Source: Candidatus Obscuribacterales bacterium (GTDB lineage Bacteria > Cyanobacteriota > Vampirovibrionia > Obscuribacterales > Obscuribacteraceae). From it: a DNA stretch of 64,000 nucleotides. The notes under the pieces were generated by a model. That model was not told the DNA's origin, ran no database searches, and saw nothing but the letters and a program-made list of their open reading frames with translations. The DNA is taken from positions 215,547 through 279,546 of the forward strand of contig JAIELX010000001.1 of the NCBI GenBank assembly GCA_019752635.1, given 5' to 3'. Shown piece after piece: positions 17,043-26,343 of this stretch. Position numbers and translations under genes: made by a program. Positions within the stretch are counted from its first letter, which is position 1, and every line of letters begins with the position of its first letter.

Positions 17043-18428
17043 ATGCTAACAAACGAAGCAAAAGAATTCGTTTCGGAAATTAAGGACCGCGAAGCCGGGA
17101 AAACCCGCCACTGGCACGCTCTAGCCGCAGCGTGGTTGGGTGAAGCTTTTGACGCCATGGACGCGTCCATCTTCTTTATTGCTATGGTGCCTGCGCTCAC
17201 GGAGCTGCTGCGTAGCAATAATGATACGGAGGTCGGGCAAATCGGCTCGATTATTCTGGCAATTTTTATGCTCGGATGGTTCTTCGGCGCAATCGGTTTC
17301 GGCATTCTTGCCGATCGACTTGGACGCCGAAAGACTATGATTTTGACCATTTTAATTTATTCACTGGCGACCGGTCTGTGCGCTCTGTGCTCCAATTGGA
17401 TGCAGCTCGCCGCGTGCCGATTCATTGTCGGTTGTGGTATCGGCGGAGAGATCTGTCTGGGTACCGTCATCGTCGCAGAGTTTTGGAAAGGACGCCCGCG
17501 CCTCTGGGCGACGGCTGCACTTGAAAGTTCTTTCAATGCCGGGCTGATGCTCGCTGCTGCGTTCAATACGTTGCTCAGCCCGTTCGGCTGGCGATGGTTG
17601 TTTGTTGCAGGCATCATTCCTGCGTTGATGACGCTGTATGTGCGCTCCAAGATCAAAGAATCCAGTTCATTCGAAACTGTCAAAATTCAGCGTGCTGAAA
17701 TCAAAAAGAAAGATGCCAATGATCTGACGCACAGTGAAAAGCAGCTTCTTCGTTTGCCAATAGTCGAGTTGATGAAAGGCGAAGCGAAGGGACGGTTGCT
17801 AGTTACAGCATTGCTCGGCGCATCAGCTGTCGTCGGCTATTGGGCTTGCGTTGCGTGGATACCTGCATGGGTCAACCAGCTGATGGCTTCAGAAGCGATC
17901 AACGAACGCAGCACGGCTACCACCATATTTAGCGTGGGCGGTCTGGCCGGTTGTTTCATGACACCGCTATTGCTCGATCACCTCGGACGAAAGAGTACTA
18001 TGACTCTTGCGTTTGGCGGAGGACTTTTGGCTACCACTATGATGTTTTTGACCGTGAAGACTTACGGACCTGAACTGATCCTCTGGTGCCTGGCTGTGGG
18101 CATTTTGACGAATATACAGTTTACCGCCTTGCAGATTTACATTCCAGAAGCCTTCGGCACGCAAGTGCTGGGTACTGCAACGGGTATCATATTCGGCGCA
18201 GGTCGAATCTTCGCTGTTGCATTAGCTCTTTGCGGAGCACAGTTGATAGCCTTCTACGGCGGGTCCTATGCAATGGCTAGTGCCACGCTGTCGTTGGCTT
18301 ACGCCGTAGGATTTGTTGCCTCGTTCTGGTTGTACAAGACCAATGGCGAGGTCGCCGGCATCACATCTCATGCGATCAAGACCCCTGCACCGGCACGACA
18401 ACTCGTGCTGGCTTCCGAAGCGGACTAG
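17043..18428 (+). CDS. Major facilitator superfamily transporter
   Basis: 461 residues, about 12 transmembrane segments in two halves with a central charged loop (RSKIKESSSFETVKIQRAE). The MFS A-motif is visible in loop 2-3 as GILADRLGRRKTM and its repeat in the second half as LLDHLGRKSTM. TM1 has an acidic residue in EAFDAMDASIF, as in proton-linked organic-acid, aromatic-acid or sugar permeases. The start at ATG 17043 is chosen for AGAGGA 6 bases upstream instead of an upstream TTG. It stands alone between long gaps, with a strong terminator after it. Substrate cannot be inferred. Confidence 0.9.
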   Translation: MLTNEAKEFVSEIKDREAGKTRHWHALAAAWLGEAFDAMDASIFFIAMVPALTELLRSNNDTEVGQIGSIILAIFMLGWFFGAIGFGILADRLGRRKTMILTILIYSLATGLCALCSNWMQLAACRFIVGCGIGGEICLGTVIVAEFWKGRPRLWATAALESSFNAGLMLAAAFNTLLSPFGWRWLFVAGIIPALMTLYVRSKIKESSSFETVKIQRAEIKKKDANDLTHSEKQLLRLPIVELMKGEAKGRLLVTALLGASAVVGYWACVAWIPAWVNQLMASEAINERSTATTIFSVGGLAGCFMTPLLLDHLGRKSTMTLAFGGGLLATTMMFLTVKTYGPELILWCLAVGILTNIQFTALQIYIPEAFGTQVLGTATGIIFGAGRIFAVALALCGAQLIAFYGGSYAMASATLSLAYAVGFVASFWLYKTNGEVAGITSHAIKTPAPARQLVLASEAD

Positions 18429-18456
18429 CAAAGCCCTGTAACGCTAAGCTTAATTG

Positions 18457-18488
18457 AAAAAAAAACGTCGCGTCTGCGGCGCTTTTTT
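18457..18488 (+). terminator. Rho-independent terminator after the MFS gene
   Basis: A-run, CGTCGC stem, GTCT loop, GCGGCG stem, then CTTTTTT. The A and T runs extend the stem. It lies 29 bases past the transporter stop. Confidence 0.85.
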
Positions 18489-18530
18489 CGTGCTGCTGCT
18501 GCTGCTGTTTACGCCTACGATGGATCGAAG

Positions 18531-18983
18531 GTGAGCGCCAAGTCTGGCTCTGTCGTGGTTGCAGCACCTAAGGCTCGTCTAGAGACCGAGAAGGGCGTGT
18601 CCATCGTTACCGGAGACTGCGATGCCAAATTGGTTATTGTCGGTAGCCGGGGGGCGTTCAGCACCGAAGAAGTCGCCATAAAGACTAATTATGAACCCGA
18701 ACGAGGGCAACCCAACCTCTTCGTCAAGTCGCGGCTCGAATTTACCTTAGATTACAAGGTTGATGGGACGTGGTATGAATTGGGACAATCGAAGCCCTTA
18801 GAGCATATCTCCGATCCCGTCCTTGACGACCGATTTCCAGACAGAGTTTATCTCTTACAGGGCACGTTCGATTCCAACAGCAAGACGTTTGAAACATCTG
18901 TAGACAAGCACTACAACGATCCGCGAAGCTACGAAGTTGCGCGTCTGACGCCGTCATTTGCTTACGCTCGCAACAAGAAGTGA
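18531..18983 (+). CDS. Small beta-rich protein of unknown function (150 aa), uncertain start
   Basis: Unrecognised. The sequence alternates short strands (SIVTGDCDAKLVIVGSR, RLEFTLDYKVDGTWYELG) and ends FAYARNKK, which suggests a small beta-sandwich. The only usable start is a GTG at 18531. The same frame stays open upstream as five alanines then VYAYDGSKV, which reads like the end of a signal peptide, but no start codon is available there because the MFS terminator lies in between. The gene may therefore have lost its 5' end, or be translated from the GTG as a cytoplasmic protein. A five-copy CTG run sits at 18492-18507. Confidence 0.45.
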   Translation: MSAKSGSVVVAAPKARLETEKGVSIVTGDCDAKLVIVGSRGAFSTEEVAIKTNYEPERGQPNLFVKSRLEFTLDYKVDGTWYELGQSKPLEHISDPVLDDRFPDRVYLLQGTFDSNSKTFETSVDKHYNDPRSYEVARLTPSFAYARNKK

Positions 18984-19065
18984 CTCATGAGTAATCGACA
19001 GGAAAAGTGATCGCGTGTTTGTTCCAGATCCCTTATGATATTGAGAGGTGGTAAGGGAAGACCAT

Positions 19066-19686
19066 ATGAAGCAAATTCGGTTACTGGCAAGTTGTGTATC
19101 GGTAGCCCTGGCGTTCCTTGGCGGCCCGGCGCAGGCGCAAAACCAAGACCAGAAAGTTGTGCTTCAAACAACCAAAGGTCCGATCGTTTTGCGAGTCTTC
19201 TATAGCATGGTCCCCTATACTGCGGGCAACTTCCTGGACCTTGTGGGCAAAGGATTTTACGACGGGCTCACTTTTCACCGCATCGAAAGCTGGTGTGTCC
19301 AGGGTGGTGACCCCAACGGTGATGGAACCGGCAATTATGTCGACCCCGCGACCGGGCAACCCCGCTATATTAACCTGGAGATCAATCGCAACCTGGCCCA
19401 CGGCATTCCGGGGGTTTTAGCGATGGCTCGTGGCAACAATCGCAATTCCGCCAGCTGTCAGTTCTATATAACGAAATCTGTCATGCGTCAGCTTGATGGA
19501 AATTATGCTGTGTTCGGAAAAGTAATAGAGGGAATGAACACGGTCTATGCTCTGAGGCAAGGGGACCGAATTATTTCCGCCACTGTCGGTGGTGGCGGCG
19601 AACAGGCCGGCAACCCCGAGCCGCAGCAAGACTCCGGTAGTTACCAGGGTGGACCACCGCCAAGATCGGTCGATTCCGGATTCTAG
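19066..19686 (+). CDS. Secreted cyclophilin-type peptidyl-prolyl isomerase
   Basis: 206 residues from ATG 19066, with GGGAAG upstream. Signal peptide of about 24 residues ending AQA. The cyclophilin core holds the active-site signatures FHRIESWCVQGGDP (Arg and Gln positions kept) and NSASCQFYITK. It would speed proline isomerisation in exported proteins. The C-terminal 35 residues are a Gly/Gln/Pro-rich tail. The invariant FF of QFF is FY here, a tolerated change. A second secreted cyclophilin is encoded at 36393. Confidence 0.92.
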   Translation: MKQIRLLASCVSVALAFLGGPAQAQNQDQKVVLQTTKGPIVLRVFYSMVPYTAGNFLDLVGKGFYDGLTFHRIESWCVQGGDPNGDGTGNYVDPATGQPRYINLEINRNLAHGIPGVLAMARGNNRNSASCQFYITKSVMRQLDGNYAVFGKVIEGMNTVYALRQGDRIISATVGGGGEQAGNPEPQQDSGSYQGGPPPRSVDSGF

Positions 19687-19698
19687 GTCAAAACTAAA

Positions 19699-19735
19699 CC
19701 CGGCAACGCTTAGAGCGTCGCCGGGCTCGCATTTT
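19699..19735 (+). terminator. Rho-independent terminator after the cyclophilin gene
   Basis: CCCGGCAACGCT pairs with AGCGTCGCCGGG across TAG with one A-C mismatch, followed by a modest T stretch (CTCGCATTTT). The 240 bases beyond it hold no recognised feature before the lipid operon end at 19979. Confidence 0.7.
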
Positions 19736-19978
19736 CGTGCGATTAAACCTGTGTGCGGACCGGGTAGTGTGCTCTGCCTGCTGGTCAGTGACCCCTTTTA
19801 CATTCCTAACAATAATCACCAGTTGTGAGCACCGTGTGAGGACGAGGTCTGCCACGATTTCCTGTTCGGGAGTCGGGGCGTGAGGCTCAGAGCCTCCCGC
19901 CGCCGTCCGGAACCCAGCGCGCCCGAGGCTCCGCGACTTCTGTTTACCGCACGTCGAAGCGGAGGTAAGGCTCGCTTC

Positions 19979-21052
19979 TTAGTGCGTTGCCAGCGATGCA
20001 GTGGCTGCATCGGGTTGAGTGGTTGCGGAGGTCGGGCGCATCAGGTAGTGAGACACTATCCATTCATTGCCGTCGGCATAGCCCCACAGCTCGGCGCATG
20101 CCAGGAAAAAGAGTTTCCACCACGCATACCATTTTATGTATTCCCGACCGTAAACTTGCTTGAATAGCGCCTTCACGGCATCGGAGTTCTTGTACATGTT
20201 GCGCAGCCACTCTTCGGAGGTTCTGCTGTAGTGCTTGCCGTTCACGACCCACTGACGATCGACTTTCATATCCTCGTTGAAATGCGTAAGCAGATCATCC
20301 GACGGCATTGTGCCCCCAGTGAAAAAATACTCCGTTAACCAATCGTTTCCATCACGATTGATGTAGTGGTATGCGTATTTTCTGTGCGTGAAGATGTGAA
20401 TGAAGAGCTGTCCGTCGTCCTTGAGCCAGCGTCGCACTTTTGCCAGCAGAAGCTTGTAGTTTTTCATATGCTCGAACATTTCGATTGAAACTATGCGATC
20501 GAACTTCTGCGGAGTGTCGAAGTGCACAATGTTCGCCGTGAGAATCGTCAAGTTGGTAAGTCCCAACTCCTTTGCACGGGAATCGATAAACTGTTTCTGA
20601 GTCGCTGAATTGGAAAGCCCTGTAACTTTGCTTCCGGGAAACTTCTCCGCCAGGTATAGCGACAATGATCCCCATCCGCACCCAAGCTCCAAGATTGTTT
20701 GTCCGTTGGTGATACCTGCGCGCTCAATGTAGAGGTCCAACATTGCAATTTCGGCCTGTTCCAAGGTTTTCGTCTCATCGGACCACAACGCGCAACTATA
20801 CTTGAGCCGCGGACCAAGAACTAGCTGGTAGAACGCTGTCGGCACTTCGTAATGCTGTTTGTTCGCTGCATCAGTTTCGACCGCGATCGGCATGTTTTGC
20901 AGCTCTTGCACAAATGACGAGATCTTCTGTTGCTCTGCCGCGGGAGACTCGCTAGCTTCCTCTCGCAGTTTCTGTGCCAACATTCTCCGAATGCCGAATC
21001 GAATGATCGGTTCCGGCACTAAATCTGTTGCTAGCAAGTTGTAAATCGACAT
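19979..21052 (-). CDS. CFA-synthase-family methyltransferase, short form
   Basis: 357 residues, SAM-dependent. Motif I is ILELGCGWGSLSLYLAEKFP; the CFA/SAM-MTase block FDRIVSIEMFEHMKNYKLLL follows, and HYEVPTAFYQLVLGPRLKYS is the family's substrate-side signature. It lacks the N-terminal domain seen in the full CFA synthase encoded upstream. Members of this family add a methylene or methyl carbon to acyl chains of phospholipids, or to other lipids. It is the last gene of the six-gene lipid operon, 8 bases after the DUF1295 gene. The exact substrate is not predictable. Confidence 0.85.
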   Translation of the reverse strand: MSIYNLLATDLVPEPIIRFGIRRMLAQKLREEASESPAAEQQKISSFVQELQNMPIAVETDAANKQHYEVPTAFYQLVLGPRLKYSCALWSDETKTLEQAEIAMLDLYIERAGITNGQTILELGCGWGSLSLYLAEKFPGSKVTGLSNSATQKQFIDSRAKELGLTNLTILTANIVHFDTPQKFDRIVSIEMFEHMKNYKLLLAKVRRWLKDDGQLFIHIFTHRKYAYHYINRDGNDWLTEYFFTGGTMPSDDLLTHFNEDMKVDRQWVVNGKHYSRTSEEWLRNMYKNSDAVKALFKQVYGREYIKWYAWWKLFFLACAELWGYADGNEWIVSHYLMRPTSATTQPDAATASLATH

Positions 21053-21060
21053 TGCCTTCC

Positions 21061-21876
21061 TTAGCCTTTAAGTTTGAACCACGGTATAAATGCGCTGGTA
21101 GTTTTTTGATAGTTAGCGTACTGCTCGCCTCTGGTCTTTGACGCGTGCTCTTCGGTCATCTTCACTCCGCTCACCTTGGTGAGAAGGTAAAGCATCAGAA
21201 GTGGTGCGTAAATGGTGAAAAGTCCGCCGGGACACCCGGCTGCTATAACGAAAATTCCGACCCATACTAGCCATTCGAAAAAGTAGTTCGGGTGTCGCGA
21301 GTAATTCCACAACCCCGCAGAACACACTTTCCCTTTGTTATCCGGTTGCGATTTGAACTTGCGAAGCTGGTCATCCGCCGCCCACTCTCCCAGGAATCCA
21401 ATTGAGCACAGCGCTCCGCCGATGTAGTCGTTCAGCCGCAGATGCGGTTCCTGGTCGGCAGCAATGACAGCCAACGGCATGCTCAATAGAATGATCAGCA
21501 GTCCCTGGAATTGAAATACCCAAAACATCATTTGCGACGCTTTCGCTCCCCAAGCTTCTCTCATCGCATGATAGCGCCCATCCTCATGCGGAAATTCGCG
21601 CATGAACCGGCCTGCTAAATAGAACGCAAGTCGCAGCGACCAGGGCAACACGGCTCCCAACAACAGCATCTTTCGATCGGGCGGACCTGCTTGTGTCATC
21701 GCAAACACAACCGCGAGCAGACCATAACTAGCCGCCCAGACGACGTCTACGATACCTGCGTTCTTGATTCGTTCTCCGATAATCCAGAACACCACCATCA
21801 CCGGCACAATAATTGATGCCGATGAAAGCAGGAACGAGAGCCAGGGTACGGGGGAGCCGTCCATCAAATCAATCAA
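21061..21876 (-). CDS. DUF1295 membrane protein (steroid 5-alpha-reductase-like fold)
   Basis: 271 residues with six or seven transmembrane segments. The C-terminal block LWNYSRHPNYFFEWLVWVGI and the closing YANYQKTTSAFIPW are the DUF1295 signature, shared with the steroid 5-alpha-reductase/isoprenylcysteine methyltransferase fold. DUF1295 genes often sit beside CFA synthases and FAD oxidoreductases. Role is probably a membrane lipid reductase or modification step using NADPH, by family analogy. Overlaps the CFA synthase gene by 8 nt. Confidence 0.85.
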   Translation of the reverse strand: MIDLMDGSPVPWLSFLLSSASIIVPVMVVFWIIGERIKNAGIVDVVWAASYGLLAVVFAMTQAGPPDRKMLLLGAVLPWSLRLAFYLAGRFMREFPHEDGRYHAMREAWGAKASQMMFWVFQFQGLLIILLSMPLAVIAADQEPHLRLNDYIGGALCSIGFLGEWAADDQLRKFKSQPDNKGKVCSAGLWNYSRHPNYFFEWLVWVGIFVIAAGCPGGLFTIYAPLLMLYLLTKVSGVKMTEEHASKTRGEQYANYQKTTSAFIPWFKLKG

Positions 21877-23158
21877 CCAGGGTTAAGTTGTTGGGGCGAG
21901 TAAAGACGGCTTGCGCCACGGAGACGTTGCGCATGGAAAAAGCCGCGCTGCAATATTGCAAGTAATAGTTCCATTTGCGAATGAAGCGGTCGTCAAAGCC
22001 GAGTTCCCGCACTTCAGCGAGCTTTGCGTTGAAGCGCACATACCACTCATCCAGCGTGCGCATGTAACTCAGCCCCATATCTTCCAACTCAAAGAGAGAA
22101 AGATCCGAGGTGCGATTCATGGCTTGCACAACCCTTCCTACCGAGGGAAGAAGTGACCCCGGAAAAATGTACTTCTGAATGAAGTCCACGTTGTCGCGCA
22201 GCAACTCATAGCGGCTGTCCGGGCAGGTGATCATTTGAATGGCGACCAGTCCTTGTGGCTTGAGCACTCTTGCTATCGTGGCTGCATAGGTGTCCATAAA
22301 CTTGTCGCCGACGGCCTCGATCATCTCAACGGAAACGACCTTGTCGTACTGACCTTTCAAATCACGATAGTCGCAGATTTCGATTGTGATTTTGTCGGCG
22401 ACTTCCGATTCCCTGATGCGTTTCGACGCATAGTCAAACTGCGCCTGAGAAATTGTGATGGTGTGCACGCGGCAACCGTAATTTCGCGCTGCATGGATTG
22501 AAAACGCTCCCCAGCCGGAGCCGATTTCCAGCAGATGATCTTCCGGATTCAATTTCAGTTTGCGACAAAGAGCATCAATCTTCTCAATCTGCGCCTCTTC
22601 GAGCGACTCTTCCGGGCTCTGGAACTTAGCGCTGGAATAAGTCATGCTGGGATCGAGAAACAGCTCGAAGAACGCGTTGCTTAAATCATAGTGCTCTTTG
22701 ATGTTGCGACGACTGCCGGAAAAATTGTTTTCACGTGTCAGGTGAATCAATCGATTGATCTTGCCGAACAAGTTGACGGCAAGTTTCTTTTGCGCCGAAC
22801 CTTCAAGTACAGTCGAGTTCTCAATGTTCAAAACGAACCACTGGACAACGGCTTTCAGGTCCGGCGTGTCCCAGTCTCCGTCCATGTAGGCTTCTGAAAA
22901 TCCTATGTGTCCGAACAAAACCGCCTTCTTCCAGAACTCTTGCGATCGCACGTTTATCACGGCGCTGTACTTGCTGCCCGGCTCGTTGCCAAGATTCTCG
23001 ATCGTGCCGTCTGGCAGACGCAGCTGCATGTGACCCAGAGGAAGGTCCTTCAACGCCGACAAAAGAATTCGCTTGCAGGTTCGTGCAATGAGTCCCGGCG
23101 GTGGCAGTTCTGCTAACGCCTCGAGCTTATTTTCTGCGCATGTCTTACTGCTGGTCAT
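21869..23158 (-). CDS. cfa: Cyclopropane-fatty-acyl-phospholipid synthase
   Basis: 429 residues, the full two-domain form. The N-terminal domain (about 40-130) has the family pattern RLPDGTIENLG and FGHIGFSEAYMDGDWDTPDL. The methyltransferase domain begins at KEHYDLSNAFFELFLDPSMT, then the SAM motif LLEIGSGWGAFSIHAARNYG and VSVEMIEAVGDKFMDTY, and a C-terminal LYMRT-like segment (LSYMRTLDEW). It methylenates cis double bonds in membrane phospholipids. The operon also encodes a desaturase that would make its substrate. It starts 31 bases after the DUF1365 gene. Confidence 0.9.
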   Translation of the reverse strand: MTSSKTCAENKLEALAELPPPGLIARTCKRILLSALKDLPLGHMQLRLPDGTIENLGNEPGSKYSAVINVRSQEFWKKAVLFGHIGFSEAYMDGDWDTPDLKAVVQWFVLNIENSTVLEGSAQKKLAVNLFGKINRLIHLTRENNFSGSRRNIKEHYDLSNAFFELFLDPSMTYSSAKFQSPEESLEEAQIEKIDALCRKLKLNPEDHLLEIGSGWGAFSIHAARNYGCRVHTITISQAQFDYASKRIRESEVADKITIEICDYRDLKGQYDKVVSVEMIEAVGDKFMDTYAATIARVLKPQGLVAIQMITCPDSRYELLRDNVDFIQKYIFPGSLLPSVGRVVQAMNRTSDLSLFELEDMGLSYMRTLDEWYVRFNAKLAEVRELGFDDRFIRKWNYYLQYCSAAFSMRNVSVAQAVFTRPNNLTLVD

Positions 23159-23189
23159 AGCGGGCTCCTGATGGTCTTTAACTTTAGTC

Positions 23190-24056
23190 CTAGCCTGATT
23201 CCTTTAGACTTTCTGCATTCCCGGGAGGCGTTCCGCGCGGAAGATTCTGTATGCTTTTGTGTGGAAGCAAGACGCCCTGCTGCAAGTGTGGATTCGCTTC
23301 TTTTGCGTGGTAAGGTACGCGTTTTAGCCAGAGAAGAAGCGCGTGCCAGTGGATCAGTCCGATGATTTGCAGCGGTACAATCGGATAGCGCAAAGTCGCA
23401 ATCAGCAATGCAGCCGAGGAGAGTTTCCTTCTCGTCCCGGTCATGGTGCTCATCAGCTCAGTAGATCCCGTTGCCGTTTTGGTATCTACGTGCAGGTTTA
23501 AGATTTTTCCGGGCAGATCCAGTCTGAACTCAAAGCCGTTTTGCAGTTGGCTAAATGGTGAAACATAGAAAAGCTTCGTGCCGGTTCCTGCGAACCGAGT
23601 CCGCGACGGCGATTCCGCTGAGTCATTCATGACAAGTGGAATGGTAAACAACTTGCGCTCGCCAAAAGTATTGTGTACTTCGGCAACAGCGCATAGTGGC
23701 TTATCTTCTTCTCCGAGGCAGAAAAAGAATGACACCGGGTTGAAAACATATCCGAATACTCGCAAGTTTGTAAGCAGCATCGCTCGCTTGAGAGGCAGGT
23801 CCAAACCCTGATCTTGCAAGTATTCGCGCAGCTTCTGCATGACGGGGCGGTCGTCATCTGCGAGGTGGTCGCGGTCATAGAAACTGTAAACGCCGTGACT
23901 ATTCCAGCCAAAAAGCTTGCTGCTTTGTTTCAGAGCAGGTAGTTCATTCAAGTCTAAACAGAACAGAAACAGATTGTAGGCGAATTCGTGTTGCGCGGGA
24001 AACAGTCTCTTGTGCCAAATGCGAACGTTGTACATGCAGGACTCTAGGCTGTGCAT
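23190..24056 (-). CDS. DUF1365 protein
   Basis: 288 residues from the ATG at 24056, which has GGGAG 7 bases upstream and overlaps the FAD oxidoreductase stop by 13 nt. Family signatures are visible: YNVRIWHKRLFPAQHEFAYN at the start, then VFGYVFNPVSFFFCLG and FYVSPFSQLQNGFEF. DUF1365 proteins are almost always coded next to an FAD-dependent amine-oxidase-like protein and a CFA synthase; biochemical role is unknown, probably lipid-related. The C-terminus is basic and Pro-rich. Confidence 0.85.
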   Translation of the reverse strand: MHSLESCMYNVRIWHKRLFPAQHEFAYNLFLFCLDLNELPALKQSSKLFGWNSHGVYSFYDRDHLADDDRPVMQKLREYLQDQGLDLPLKRAMLLTNLRVFGYVFNPVSFFFCLGEEDKPLCAVAEVHNTFGERKLFTIPLVMNDSAESPSRTRFAGTGTKLFYVSPFSQLQNGFEFRLDLPGKILNLHVDTKTATGSTELMSTMTGTRRKLSSAALLIATLRYPIVPLQIIGLIHWHALLLWLKRVPYHAKEANPHLQQGVLLPHKSIQNLPRGTPPGNAESLKESG

Positions 24057-25315
24057 ACCGGGTCTCCCAGTAGCTTGGAGCACAGATTTACCGCAGACGT
24101 GTAAGCATCTTCATGAAAGCCGTAAGCGAAATAACTGCCGCAGAAACGAATTAGTCTGTCTTCCGTATTCAGTAAGTGAAGGTCGCTCTGCGCCCGCGCG
24201 GTGTTGCTGTCGAACACTGGATGTGTATAGGTGATGCGTTTGAGTATTGTTCGTTCGTCGACCAAGTGATTGGCATTGAGCGAAACGAAGTAGTTCAATT
24301 TCTTTGAGACGTTCTGCAGTCTATTCATCCAGTAATGGGTCGTGGGAATGAGCGAGCCATTCTGTTGCTCGATTCTGTAGTTCCATGCAGCCCAGCACCT
24401 TCCGGTCGCGGGCATCACTCTGCGATCCGTGTGTAGTAGTGTGTGATTGGTGCTGTAAGTGAAGTGCTTCAAAAGCTTTTGTTCAAGGTCACTCGGATTA
24501 GCCAGCATCTTTAATGACTCGTCGGCGTGCGCTGCCATGATAACCAGATCAAATTCATACTGTTCGTTGTTTGCCAGTGTAACTTGAACCTTGCCGTCGC
24601 GCTCAAGCACGCGGGACACGGGCACGCCCAGTTTGATCTTGTGTGCAAAGGGCGCTGTTAGTTTTTTGACGTATTCTTTGGCGCCGCCGGTAACGGTGAA
24701 CCATTGCAAGTGTCCATCCAGACCGGCATTAAATCTGTGATTGTGGAAGAATCGCAATAGAGTTGCAGCGGGAAACTGAAGCATGAGGCCTGGTGGGGTC
24801 GACCAAATGGCGCTGCCCATCGGCAATAGGTACAGGTCCAACAGCTGCTTGCTAAAGCCGTGTCTGTCAGCATAACCCTGAATCGTCAAGTCTGCTAACC
24901 AGGGTTGGTTATAGTCTAGCTCGGCCTGTTTGTTGAACCGGTCAAGTTCAAAGGCGAACTGCCAGAATGCCGGATTAAGGACATTCTTTCGTTGTCCGAA
25001 AACCTGATTGAGACTTGAGCCGCACCACTCGGTGTCTTTGGGTTTGTGCTGTACGCTAAACGACATGTCTGTTGCAAATGTGCTGACTTGCAGATCAAGA
25101 AAGAGTCTTGTCAGATTCGGATAGGTGACAGGATTGTAGACCATGAAGCCTGTGTCGATAGGCACGGACCTTCCGTCTTCATCAACCTCAACTGTGTTCG
25201 TATGACCTCCGGCGTAGGCATTGCCGTCGAACACCGTAACATCAAATTGCTTTTGAAGCAGATGGGCACTGCCCAGTCCTGCTACGCCAGCGCCCACGAT
25301 GGCCACTCGTTTCAT
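24044..25315 (-). CDS. FAD-dependent amine-oxidase-like oxidoreductase
   Basis: 423 residues from ATG 25315, which shares ATGA with the desaturase stop; the longer frame is rejected. The N-terminus is a classic dinucleotide fold: RVAIVGAGVAGLGSAHLLQK, then DVTVFDGNAYAGGHTNTVEV and the IDTGFMVYN block of this family. The C-terminus has the FAD-closing RFCGSYFAYGFHEDAYTSAV. Proteins of this family pair with DUF1365 and CFA synthases in ChrR-SigmaE regulons and lipid-modification loci; they are proposed to oxidise or desaturate methylated acyl chains. Cytoplasmic face of membrane likely. Confidence 0.87.
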   Translation of the reverse strand: MKRVAIVGAGVAGLGSAHLLQKQFDVTVFDGNAYAGGHTNTVEVDEDGRSVPIDTGFMVYNPVTYPNLTRLFLDLQVSTFATDMSFSVQHKPKDTEWCGSSLNQVFGQRKNVLNPAFWQFAFELDRFNKQAELDYNQPWLADLTIQGYADRHGFSKQLLDLYLLPMGSAIWSTPPGLMLQFPAATLLRFFHNHRFNAGLDGHLQWFTVTGGAKEYVKKLTAPFAHKIKLGVPVSRVLERDGKVQVTLANNEQYEFDLVIMAAHADESLKMLANPSDLEQKLLKHFTYSTNHTLLHTDRRVMPATGRCWAAWNYRIEQQNGSLIPTTHYWMNRLQNVSKKLNYFVSLNANHLVDERTILKRITYTHPVFDSNTARAQSDLHLLNTEDRLIRFCGSYFAYGFHEDAYTSAVNLCSKLLGDPVCTA

Positions 25316-26301
25316 TGGCTCACCGTAACGGGCTTGGAGTCTGTACTCTCGCTGATGAAGGCGCTGGGCGGCGTGTGATGTAAGTTCCATACAAGACCGA
25401 CCTTACTCATGGCTTTCAGAATCAGGTAAGTTACGTCCAGCTCCCACCAGAAAATTCCCTGACTTGTGGCACCGGGAAACTTGTGATGATTGTTGTGCCA
25501 GCCTTCACCCAAGGTAAAAATCGCAAGGAGCCAATTATTTTTGCTGTCGTCGTCCGTGTTGAACCGGCGAGATCCGAACTTGTGCGCCAGTGAGTTAATG
25601 CATGCGGTGCCGTGAAAGAGCACTACCGTACTGATGAAAAACCCCCAGACTACCATTTGCCACCCGGAAGTATTCAACTCGGGCATTGTTGCTTGCAGCC
25701 AGCTTCCGGCTGCGAAAAGCGACACTCCAAGAAGCACCGGTGGCAGCCAGTCGAAGCGGTTTACCAATACCAGTTCAGGGTATCGTGCCAGATCGGGTAT
25801 CACCGCATAGTTTGTCGGCATGTTTGAGCTGGAAGTGATCCAGCCAATGTGACTCCAGACAAAACTGCGGGTCACTGGAGAGTGAATGTCGCCTTCCTTA
25901 TCGGCTTCTCTGTGATGGCACCGATGATGGGCAGCCCACCAGAGTGGACCTCGCTGCACCGCTGTTGCGCCCATCACGGCGAATGCAAATTGCATAAAGC
26001 GCGAGGTTTTGTATGTGCGGTGAGAAAAGTAACGATGGTAGAAGGCGGTGATGGCGAACATGCGTAGCCAGTAGAGTGCAACGGCCGTGCCGACTGCAAC
26101 GGCGGAAGTGCCTGTCCACAGGACTCCCAGGCATGCTGCATGCAGGAATACAAAAGGAATGCAACGGTCAATCTCCACTTCCTTTGCGCCGCGCATCACC
26201 TTCTGTGCGCCTTCCGGAAAGTAGTCGGAGTCCAAAAATCGAAAGCAACGAGCCAGCAACACAAGAGAATTGCCGACTGCCTTTACTGGACTAGCAGGCA
26301 T
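25312..26301 (-). CDS. Membrane fatty acyl desaturase (delta-9 type)
   Basis: 329 residues with four or more transmembrane segments. The three histidine boxes that bind the di-iron centre are present: HRYFSH (89-94), HHRCHH (125-130) and HNNHH (269-273). WGFFISTVVLFHGTACINSL adds the conserved fourth region. It introduces a cis double bond into acyl chains using O2, supplying the unsaturated substrate for the CFA synthases of the same operon. It is the first gene of the six-gene operon and the start has no close competitor. Confidence 0.92.
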   Translation of the reverse strand: MPASPVKAVGNSLVLLARCFRFLDSDYFPEGAQKVMRGAKEVEIDRCIPFVFLHAACLGVLWTGTSAVAVGTAVALYWLRMFAITAFYHRYFSHRTYKTSRFMQFAFAVMGATAVQRGPLWWAAHHRCHHREADKEGDIHSPVTRSFVWSHIGWITSSSNMPTNYAVIPDLARYPELVLVNRFDWLPPVLLGVSLFAAGSWLQATMPELNTSGWQMVVWGFFISTVVLFHGTACINSLAHKFGSRRFNTDDDSKNNWLLAIFTLGEGWHNNHHKFPGATSQGIFWWELDVTYLILKAMSKVGLVWNLHHTPPSAFISESTDSKPVTVSQ

Positions 26302-26343
26302 CTAAGGTCTCCATTGCTCTGTTTCAATTCCCAAGTGTATGCA

